The notes beneath the pieces are model-generated. The model did no database searches. It saw only the letters and a program-made list of their open reading frames with translations, and was not told the DNA's origin. Made by a program: the position numbers and the translations under genes. From assembly GCA_027023325.1 (NCBI GenBank), contig JALVVQ010000270.1, positions 1 to 7,577 of the forward strand: a stretch of 7,577 nucleotides of DNA, written 5' to 3'. Shown here one piece after another: positions 1 through 4,993 of the stretch. This DNA is from Campylobacteraceae bacterium (GTDB lineage Bacteria; Campylobacterota; Campylobacteria; Campylobacterales; Sulfurovaceae). Numbering within the stretch: position 1 is the stretch's first letter; each line of letters opens with the position of its first letter.

Positions 1-42
1 AAGCCAACCCACCCCAAAACAACAAAAAAAGGAGCCAAAACA

Positions 43-339
43 GTGCTAAAATACATCGCAACACTACTCCTTGGCTCCTCGCTACTCCTAGCCAACCCCT
101 GCACCCTAGACCTCACCCCAAACACAGCAGATATCCTCTGCGAAGAGGGAACCCTCAATCTCTCCATAACATATGATCAAGGCACCCACGCCAAAGGCAA
201 GCCCACTAAGATAAGTGACACAAGCGGAAGCCTGGCATTTGGCTATGATGCCAAAGGCAACATAGCCAGTAAGACACAAGTCATCGCTGGAAATTTCACA
301 AACAACTTGCCACCTCGAGCTTGGGTTGGGGAAGCTTAG
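43..339 (+). CDS. Short secreted YD-repeat (Rhs-type) protein, probably a truncated remnant
   Basis: This 98-residue ORF starts at GTG 43, with an AGGAG Shine-Dalgarno at 30-34 and an 8-base spacer. Residues 1-17 form a signal peptide (K3, then a Leu/Ala-rich core, likely cut after A17 in LLA-NP), so export is predicted. Residues about 42-83 hold two YD-repeat units of Rhs/wall-associated proteins (ITYDQG...GKPTKISDTSGS, then FGYDAKGNIASKTQ). The repeat is visible in DNA as the same 11 bases, GCCAAAGGCAA, at 190-200 and 250-260, exactly 20 codons apart. Full Rhs proteins usually exceed 1000 residues and have many units plus a core domain. Here the pattern breaks after about residue 83 and the frame stops in unrelated sequence. 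C20 and C33 could pair after export. The coding strand is strikingly C-rich and G-poor, unlike the other genes, which suggests transfer or displacement. The ORF may still be expressed, but a degraded Rhs fragment is more likely than a functional small protein. Confidence 0.6.
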   Translation: MLKYIATLLLGSSLLLANPCTLDLTPNTADILCEEGTLNLSITYDQGTHAKGKPTKISDTSGSLAFGYDAKGNIASKTQVIAGNFTNNLPPRAWVGEA

Positions 340-367
340 GTCAATTGGCTCAAATAACTCTGTGTAT

Positions 368-387
368 ACACCTATTGTTGGAGGTGT
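368..387 (-). terminator. Weak hairpin just past the response-regulator stop codon
   Basis: A perfect 6-bp inverted repeat (ACACCT at 368-373 and AGGTGT at 382-387) with an 8-base loop lies 2 bases beyond the minus-strand stop codon at 390-392. It could end the kinase/regulator mRNA. There is no T-run after it on the minus strand, so it does not meet the usual intrinsic-terminator rule and may only stabilise the 3' end. Confidence 0.25.
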
Positions 388-389
388 CC

Positions 390-1070
390 TTATCCCTGCC
401 CCAAAAGATAGCCTTGTTTTGGCAGATTTTGTATAAATGCTTTGTCTGTTTTTTCTCGCAGTCTTCGAATGAAGACGCGTACACTTTCGTCTGAAGCTTT
501 TCCTTCCTTGCTTATCAGTGTCTTGATTTCTTCATTGCTGATGATGTGGTTGGGGGCTGCTATCAGGTAGGAGATCAAGTCTAGTTCCCTGAGTGTAAGC
601 TTGACAATACGCCCTTCCTTAAGCAATTTTTTGTTCTCTTTGTCAAACTGGTAGGGTGCTATGAGTCTGCACGCATCTGTGGCGAATAGCTTTTTGCCCA
701 GGGTGCAGAGATAGGAGAGTAGTTCGTCCGGGTCAAATGGTTTGATGAAGTATTTGGCGATACCTACATCGATGGCACCCAGAAGCTTCTCTTTGTCACT
801 GTAGGCACTGAGTATCACAATGGGAAGATCCGGAGAGTCTGCATGAATCTTCTTTGCCATCATCAAGCCATCCATATGTGGCATGGTGATATCACTGATG
901 ATAATATCGGGTTGCATCTCTTTGGTTTTTTTCATACCCTCGATGCCATTTTTTGCAGTGCCATAGTACTTGAATTTATTACCAAGTGCCGAGATTAGCA
1001 GGCTAAGCAGACTCTCTTCATCTTCAACAAACAGGACAGTGAGATTTTTAAGCGATTTGTCACACGACAT
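390..1070 (-). CDS. OmpR/PhoB-type response regulator
   Basis: This 226-residue cytoplasmic DNA-binding regulator is the likely phosphorylation partner of the kinase encoded just before it. The receiver domain spans about residues 9-122. It has the acidic pocket E16/D17, phosphoacceptor D60 in IIISDITMPHMDG, switch S88 in VILSA, aromatic Y107, and K110 in FIKPF. The C-terminal winged-helix Trans_reg_C domain spans about 137-224, with LTLREL...LISYL and a recognition-helix region SVRVFIRRLREKT, ending in the typical GYLLG wing. A longer ORF opens at 1121, but the start chosen is ATG 1070. It has AAAAGGAG at 1085-1078 with a 7-base spacer, and the receiver fold begins a few residues later. The start overlaps the kinase end by 11 bases, and the Shine-Dalgarno lies inside kinase coding sequence, so translation is probably coupled. 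Target genes cannot be read from the window. Confidence 0.93.
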   Translation of the reverse strand: MSCDKSLKNLTVLFVEDEESLLSLLISALGNKFKYYGTAKNGIEGMKKTKEMQPDIIISDITMPHMDGLMMAKKIHADSPDLPIVILSAYSDKEKLLGAIDVGIAKYFIKPFDPDELLSYLCTLGKKLFATDACRLIAPYQFDKENKKLLKEGRIVKLTLRELDLISYLIAAPNHIISNEEIKTLISKEGKASDESVRVFIRRLREKTDKAFIQNLPKQGYLLGQG

Positions 1071-2277
1071 TTTTGAACTCCTTTTTAGGCAGAATAATAG
1101 TGAAGAGTGCGCTTCCCTCATGATTCTTTGCAGTGATACTGCCTCCCAGACTCTGCTGTATGATCATGCGGGACATAAACAGTCCAAGCCCTGTGCCTTG
1201 ACTGGCATGCTTTGTACTGAAGTAGGGCTCGAAGATTTTCTCAAGCTTGTCCTCGTCAATCCCTTTGCCATTGTCTTGAACACTCAATAGAAGTTCTGTG
1301 TCGTTATCGGTAATCTGTACAGATATCTCCCTTGCCTCTTCATCTTTCTCCAGCAGTGCCTCTTTAGCATTTTGTAAAAGGTTGATAAATACTTGCGTAA
1401 GTTCATTGGAGACACCTGTAAGTGTGACCCCTTTTCCTAAAGAGGTGTGTAATGTGATCTTGGCTTTCTTGAGATCTTTTTGGATAAGCGCCAGTGCGTC
1501 ATGAAAGCTCTCTGCTGGATCAAAAGGCTCAATGGCTTTGTTGGGATTAAAAAAATTTTGAAAATCTTCGATGGTTTGGGACATAGACTGGATAGTTTTT
1601 TTGGCATCTTTGTAGTAGTTGCTTGCCTGATTATTGTCAATATCCAAAGAATTTTTCAGACCAAAAAGAGAGAGATTTAACTCAGTCAGTGGCTGTCGCC
1701 ACTGATGGGCGATATTGGCAATCATCTGCCCCAGACTTGCAAAACGAGACTGTGCGAAGAGGATTTTCTGCTTCTCTTCATTTTTCTGCACCTCATCCTG
1801 CACACGCTGTTCTAAGTGCCGGTTGAGTCTGTAGAGCTCTTGGGTCTGTTCTGCTACACGCTGTTCAAGTGTTTGGTTGAGTTGTGTAAGTTCGCGCTCT
1901 TTCTCCTCCAGTGCCAGCTTGAGCTTTGCCTCTTGTGTCACATCATAACGAATAGCGATAAACTCTTGGATCTCTCCGCGGTTATTGAGAATGGGGGTAA
2001 TGGTGGTGTTGACATAAAATGTACTGCCGTCTTTGGCCATATTTTTGACCATTGCACTATAGGGAGTTTTTGATAGTATGGTGTGCCATAGAAGCGCAAA
2101 AGTACTGTTTGGAACATCTGGATGTCTTACGATATTGTGATCACTACCAATCAGTTCTTCTTGGCTGTATCCGGATATCTTACAAAACTCCTCATTGACA
2201 AAGGTAATAATGCCGTCAATATCAGTTTTGGAGACAATATTGGAATTTTCGATGGCTTCTCTGTATTGTTTAAACAT
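1060..2277 (-). CDS. Soluble PAS-domain sensor histidine kinase
   Basis: This 405-residue kinase autophosphorylates on a histidine and should pass phosphate to D60 of the adjacent regulator. There is no signal peptide or membrane segment, so sensing is cytoplasmic. Domains in order: PAS at about 5-115; a long coiled coil at about 116-175, rich in E/Q/L heptads (LNQTLEQRV...LNRHLEQRV); the dimerisation/phosphoacceptor helix with H191 in IAHQWRQPL; and an ATPase domain at about 285-397. The ATPase has N303 in the N-box (NLLQNAKEAL), G1 DNGKGI at 335-340, F-box FEPYF at 349-353 and G2 GTGLGL at 361-366. The PAS contains HNIVRHPDVP (48-57), which closely matches the E. coli Aer PAS, an FAD-binding redox sensor; flavin binding here is inferred. 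The start is ATG 2277, because an in-frame TGA at 2292-2290 excludes any upstream start. No Shine-Dalgarno lies at normal distance. The gene order is kinase first, then regulator. Confidence 0.93.
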   Translation of the reverse strand: MFKQYREAIENSNIVSKTDIDGIITFVNEEFCKISGYSQEELIGSDHNIVRHPDVPNSTFALLWHTILSKTPYSAMVKNMAKDGSTFYVNTTITPILNNRGEIQEFIAIRYDVTQEAKLKLALEEKERELTQLNQTLEQRVAEQTQELYRLNRHLEQRVQDEVQKNEEKQKILFAQSRFASLGQMIANIAHQWRQPLTELNLSLFGLKNSLDIDNNQASNYYKDAKKTIQSMSQTIEDFQNFFNPNKAIEPFDPAESFHDALALIQKDLKKAKITLHTSLGKGVTLTGVSNELTQVFINLLQNAKEALLEKDEEAREISVQITDNDTELLLSVQDNGKGIDEDKLEKIFEPYFSTKHASQGTGLGLFMSRMIIQQSLGGSITAKNHEGSALFTIILPKKEFKNVV

Positions 2278-2283
2278 GAAGGT

Positions 2284-2292
2284 ATTATATCA
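2284..2292 (-). promoter_or_regulatory. Extended -10 promoter giving a leaderless kinase transcript
   Basis: On the minus strand, TGA-TATAAT (2292-2284) is a perfect extended -10 element (TGnTATAAT). Counting the last T as -7 puts +1 on the A of the kinase ATG at 2277, predicting an mRNA with no 5' leader. No good -35 hexamer exists at 16-18 bases (CATGGA, TCATGG, ATCATG), which an extended -10 can tolerate. Prediction from sequence only. Confidence 0.5.
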
Positions 2293-2302
2293 GAAATGAT
2301 AT
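2287..2302 (-). repeat. Inverted repeat overlapping the kinase -10 box
   Basis: The arms ATATCA (2287-2292) and TGATAT (2297-2302) are perfect 6-bp complements around a 4-base loop, and one arm covers most of the -10 element. It could be an operator for autoregulation. Alternatively, in a read-through mRNA from the upstream gene it could form a hairpin that brings GGAGG (2308-2304) from 26 to about 10 bases from the kinase ATG. AT-rich palindromes of this size can also arise by chance. Confidence 0.35.
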
Positions 2303-2345
2303 GCCTCCATGATTGATAGATGTCATCTGTGGGGTTTGGCAGAAG

Positions 2346-2756
2346 TTACTTTCTCTTCCATGTCTGGGTACGGTAAAACATGAGTATGTAGCCACGCACC
2401 TTGAGATTCTTTCCCTCTTCCCAAATCTCACAGGTGTACCATTTACCATTTTTAGGATCGAGGATTTTTCCTCCTTGCCATTTTCCATCCTTGAGTCGAA
2501 GACCGCTGAATACAGTCATACCTACGATAGGTTTATTGTGGAGTCTGCCTCTGCATGCAACACATTTGGTATGGGTAGGGTGATAGAGTTTGGTGATGGT
2601 TCCGGAGAGTTTGCCCCCGTGCTTACTGATCTTGATGATTGATTTCTTCTTGCCTGTTTTGTCATCATAGGTAGTCCAATTACCTGTAATACCGGCACCT
2701 ACTGTGGTCGTCGCAAACAAACCGATAGCAAGTAGAGCCAAAAATAGCTTTTTCAT
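2346..2756 (-). CDS. Periplasmic DUF2147 family protein
   Basis: This 136-residue exported protein has a signal peptide at about 1-21 (MKKLFLALLAIGLFATTTVGA), and the mature part is predicted periplasmic. The body matches the DUF2147 pattern: ITGNWTTYDDKTGKKKSIIKI near the start, NKPIVGMTVFSGL at 74-86, GGKILDPKNGKWYTCEIW at 95-112, and the terminal LKVRGYILMFYRTQTWKR. Length is typical for the family. A CxxC pair (C65, C68) before NKPIVG and a later C109 could form a disulfide or bind metal. The family has no established biochemical role, and I infer none. The start is ATG 2756, with AAGGAG at 2771-2766 and a 9-base spacer. It is transcribed away from the helicase operon and lies 68 bases upstream of the kinase on the same strand, so read-through into kinase and regulator is possible. 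Confidence 0.85.
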   Translation of the reverse strand: MKKLFLALLAIGLFATTTVGAGITGNWTTYDDKTGKKKSIIKISKHGGKLSGTITKLYHPTHTKCVACRGRLHNKPIVGMTVFSGLRLKDGKWQGGKILDPKNGKWYTCEIWEEGKNLKVRGYILMFYRTQTWKRK

Positions 2757-2790
2757 AGGTGTTATCTCCTTGTTTTTATGGGTGTGCTGC

Positions 2791-2803
2791 AGCTATTATA
2801 GCT
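2791..2803 (-). promoter_or_regulatory. Promoter of the DUF2147 gene with a palindrome over the -10
   Basis: TATAAT on the minus strand (2800-2795) predicts a start near 2788 and a 32-base leader containing the AAGGAG site. No convincing -35 is visible. The -10 lies inside AGCTA-TTA-TAGCT (2791-2803), a palindrome with 5-bp arms that could be a repressor or activator site. Confidence 0.5.
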
Positions 2804-2813
2804 AAATTATTTT

Positions 2814-2841
2814 TTGACACTACTATAAAATATGGTACAAT
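2814..2841 (+). promoter_or_regulatory. Sigma70-type promoter of the helicase-rlmH-dksA operon
   Basis: A consensus -35 TTGACA (2814-2819) and a -10 TACAAT (2836-2841) are separated by 16 bases. Predicted transcription start is near 2848. That is downstream of the ATG at 2832 and upstream of the Shine-Dalgarno at 2852, so it supports the GTG 2862 start for the first gene. It is divergent from the DUF2147 promoter, with the two -10 boxes about 35 bases apart. Confidence 0.55.
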
Positions 2842-2851
2842 GCCAGCAAAA

Positions 2852-2857
2852 AAGGAA
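2852..2857 (+). promoter_or_regulatory. Ribosome binding site that decides the helicase start
   Basis: AAGGAA (2852-2857), with its AAGGA core ending at 2856, lies 5 bases before GTG 2862. No comparable purine-rich site precedes the alternative in-frame ATG at 2832, which also falls inside the predicted promoter. Confidence 0.6.
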
Positions 2858-2861
2858 GCCT

Positions 2862-4145
2862 GTGTCTACACTTGAGACATTGATGGATACATTGAGGGAA
2901 AAAGATGTTTTTCTCACCGGAGGCGCAGGTGTGGGCAAGAGCTATCTGACCAATGAGGTGATCTCTGCGTATCGCAAGGCAGGCAAACAGGTGGTGGCGC
3001 TAGGCTCGACAGGGGTGAGTGCAGTCAATGTGCGAGGCTTTACGATCCATAGTTTCTTTGCCTTTGGGATCTCTGGTAACTTCGATGAGCTCAGCCAGAA
3101 TGACAAGCGAAATAAGAAACGACTCACTGACCTCAAAAAGATTCTTAAAGTCACTGACTTAATCGTGATCGATGAGATTTCTATGGTTAGTACTGACTTG
3201 ATGGATATGATTCTCTACAGGCTGGAAAATGATAGCTATAATGGACGGCTACTTTTGGTAGGGGACTTTTATCAGCTTCCTCCGATCGTCAAAGGAGGCA
3301 AGAGCGGGCTCTTTGGGGAGATGCTTTTTGCTTTTGAGAGTACTGCGTGGCAAAGAATTGATCCTGAGGTGATAGAACTCATAGAGATGAAGCGGACACA
3401 GGATGTGCATTTTACACATATTCTCTCAAAAGTCAGAGTAGGGGCCTGTGACACTGAAGTCGTTGACTATATGCTTGATCTATGCAATCATGAACAGGTT
3501 TACGAAACCGAGCCCACCTATCTGTTTGGGCGTAATGCAGAGGTAGAACGGATGAACCGTGAAAGCCTCAACCGTTTGGAAACAGAAGAGACTATACTGT
3601 TCGCAGAGCTGGAAAAGTTTGGGGCAGTGCATGAGAAGCGCATGGAAAGCTGGAAAAAGCTTCTCCCCGTATCGGAACAGTTGACACTCAAGGTGGGTGT
3701 ACCGGTACTCTTCACCGTCAACAAGTGGGGAAAGTTTGTCAATGGAGAGCGGGGTATTCTGCGTGCGATAGAAGAGAAGTATCTCTTGATAGAAAAAGAG
3801 AAAGAATTTGTGCGTGTGGAGCGGCATGAATTTGACCTACTTGATATGGTAGTGCATGATGACGGTAGAGTAGAGCAGATTTCTTTGGCAACGCTCAAGC
3901 AGTTTCCTATCAAACTTGCCTATGCAGTCACGATACACAAGTCTCAGGGAATGAGCATTGATAATCTGGTTTGCAATGTGGACAATATCTTTGCTCCCAG
4001 TCAGTTTTATGTGGCAATTTCCCGTGCAATAGACCCCGCACATCTCAAGATTGATTTTAACCGTGGAGATATAGCCCCGTATCTACAAAAGGTGATTCAT
4101 GTAGATGAACGCGTAAAGCGCTACTATAGTGAGGAGAAGAAGTGA
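2862..4145 (+). CDS. Pif1-like / RecD2-type superfamily 1B DNA helicase
   Basis: This 427-residue ATP-dependent DNA helicase is predicted to unwind duplex DNA or RNA-DNA hybrids in the cytoplasm. Motifs in order: Walker A GGAGVGKS (20-27), motif Ia GSTGVSAVNVRGFTIHSFF (48-66), Walker B LIVIDEISMV (100-109, D104/E105), motif III GDFYQLPP (134-141), motif IV region EMKRTQD (175-181), an SH3-like insert region with VNGERG (293-298), motif V TIHKSQGMS (357-365) and motif VI YVAISRA (383-389). The compact length and TIHSFF favour a Pif1-like protein over full-length RecD2, which carries extra N-terminal helical domains. The start is GTG 2862, chosen by its Shine-Dalgarno and predicted promoter; an in-frame ATG at 2832 would add 10 residues. 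The stop overlaps the next start by 4 bases (GTGA), implying translational coupling. Roles of Pif1 relatives include G-quadruplex and R-loop removal; the substrate here is not shown by sequence. Confidence 0.9.
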   Translation: MSTLETLMDTLREKDVFLTGGAGVGKSYLTNEVISAYRKAGKQVVALGSTGVSAVNVRGFTIHSFFAFGISGNFDELSQNDKRNKKRLTDLKKILKVTDLIVIDEISMVSTDLMDMILYRLENDSYNGRLLLVGDFYQLPPIVKGGKSGLFGEMLFAFESTAWQRIDPEVIELIEMKRTQDVHFTHILSKVRVGACDTEVVDYMLDLCNHEQVYETEPTYLFGRNAEVERMNRESLNRLETEETILFAELEKFGAVHEKRMESWKKLLPVSEQLTLKVGVPVLFTVNKWGKFVNGERGILRAIEEKYLLIEKEKEFVRVERHEFDLLDMVVHDDGRVEQISLATLKQFPIKLAYAVTIHKSQGMSIDNLVCNVDNIFAPSQFYVAISRAIDPAHLKIDFNRGDIAPYLQKVIHVDERVKRYYSEEKK

Positions 4146-4603
4146 AGATTAATATCTATATCATCGACAAAAAAAGTAAAAAAGACCTCTACTCGCCGCT
4201 GATTGAACATTACAAAAAGAGTGCCAAAGCATTTGCGCAGGTTGAGGTGCATGAGATATTTACCAAAGAGATCGCCAAGGCACATGATGTCTCTGCTGCT
4301 GCTGCGCAAAAGCAGTATGCCATTGCACTGGAAAAATATATCTCGCAAGGGTACACCGTGGTACTAGACCCCAATTCCAAAGAGGTTGATAGCTACGAAT
4401 TCTCAGAATTGCTTAAGGATAGAGGGGTAGTCAACTTCTTTATTGGCGGTGCATACGGCTTTGAGAGGGAGTTTATCACTAAATCTAATAAGGCTATATC
4501 ATTTGGTAAAATAACGCTGTCACATAAACTGATAAAAGTGGTATTGATGGAGCAGGTCTTCAGGGGACTTACGATCTTGCATCACCATCCTTATCATAAA
4601 TAA
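4142..4603 (+). CDS. rlmH: 23S rRNA pseudouridine-1915 N3-methyltransferase RlmH
   Basis: This SPOUT-fold enzyme uses SAM to methylate pseudouridine 1915 in helix 69 of 23S rRNA on assembled 70S ribosomes. The 153-residue length matches the family (E. coli 155). The SAM-binding knot is visible as VNFFIGGAYGF (97-107), followed by the C-terminal block ITLSHKLIKVVLMEQVFRGLTIL and the signature end HHPYHK, equivalent to NHPYHR in E. coli. TVVLDPNSKEVDSYEFSELL (72-91) matches the family's central L-D-x-x-G/S-K segment. The start is GTG 4142, overlapping the helicase TGA, with AGGAG at 4132-4136 and a 5-base spacer. It is followed after 24 bases by dksA, an rlmH-dksA order I recall from other Campylobacterota. 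Confidence 0.95.
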   Translation: MKINIYIIDKKSKKDLYSPLIEHYKKSAKAFAQVEVHEIFTKEIAKAHDVSAAAAQKQYAIALEKYISQGYTVVLDPNSKEVDSYEFSELLKDRGVVNFFIGGAYGFEREFITKSNKAISFGKITLSHKLIKVVLMEQVFRGLTILHHHPYHK

Positions 4604-4616
4604 CAAAATACATGCC

Positions 4617-4622
4617 AAGGGG
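4617..4622 (+). promoter_or_regulatory. Ribosome binding site supporting a TTG start for dksA
   Basis: AAGGGG (4617-4622) lies 5 bases before TTG 4628. The first ATG in frame (4643) is 20 bases downstream of the site, too far for normal initiation. The TTG start is therefore preferred. Confidence 0.6.
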
Positions 4623-4627
4623 AAGTC

Positions 4628-4981
4628 TTGACACATAAAAACATGGAAGCATTCAAAAAAGAGCTTTTAGCAAGAAAAGAGCAGATTCAGAAAAATCTGA
4701 AGGGAACATTCAGCGAGATGTCTGAAATGAGGGCATTGGATTTGAGCGATGAGGCAGATTATGCATCGGTAGCCGTAGAGACTGATATTGATGCTGCTAT
4801 TATGGAGCAACAACGCAAAGAATTAGCTGAAATTGAACTTGCTTTAGATAAAATAGAGGATGGTTCTTACGGTATCTGCGAAATGTGCGAAGATGAGATT
4901 AGAGTGGAGCGTCTTCAGGTCAAAAACTTTGCACGTTTTTGTATTGCATGTCGTGAGATCACAGAAAAAGAACACCATTAA
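4628..4981 (+). CDS. dksA: RNA polymerase-binding transcription factor DksA
   Basis: DksA enters the RNA polymerase secondary channel and, with ppGpp, adjusts initiation at rRNA and biosynthetic promoters. This 117-residue protein is shorter than E. coli DksA (151), as is common in Campylobacterota. Residues about 7-75 form the coiled coil. Its tip carries the functional DxxDxA motif (D41, D44, A46 in SDEADYAS). The C-terminal zinc finger has all four cysteines: C84, C87, C105 and C108 (CEMC...CIAC). The start is TTG 4628, based on its Shine-Dalgarno; ATG 4643 would remove five residues without affecting a domain. It lies 24 bases after rlmH and 12 bases before the membrane-protein gene, whose ribosome site begins on the dksA stop codon. 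A rare start codon may hold DksA expression low, which is an inference. Confidence 0.93.
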   Translation: MTHKNMEAFKKELLARKEQIQKNLKGTFSEMSEMRALDLSDEADYASVAVETDIDAAIMEQQRKELAEIELALDKIEDGSYGICEMCEDEIRVERLQVKNFARFCIACREITEKEHH

Positions 4982-4993
4982 AAGGAATTTACT

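Noticed and set aside
313..340. Imperfect hairpin (CCT-c-GAGCTT / AAGCTTAGG) over the end of the YD-repeat ORF.
   Set aside because: It has a bulge and a wobble pair and no T-run on either strand, so it is not called as a terminator.
302..400. Open frame (shifted relative to the YD-repeat ORF) that might continue the Rhs protein after a frameshift.
   Set aside because: Its translation (LELGLGKLRSIGSNNS...) shows no YD motif, and its 3' half is opposite the response-regulator end, so a simple frameshift is not supported.
1071..1121. Longer response-regulator start adding 17 residues.
   Set aside because: It would overlap the kinase by about 60 bases, and the strong Shine-Dalgarno is placed for ATG 1070.
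970..1290. Plus-strand ORF of 106 codons across the kinase/regulator junction.
   Set aside because: It lies opposite two well-supported genes and its translation has no recognisable domain.
2313..2642. Plus-strand ORF of 109 codons opposite the DUF2147 gene.
   Set aside because: The minus-strand protein has a signal peptide and family motifs; the plus-strand reading has neither.
3480..3913. Minus-strand ORFs of 115 and 131 codons inside the helicase gene.
   Set aside because: They lie within a helicase with complete motifs; their Ser/Arg-rich or low-similarity translations are typical antisense shadows.
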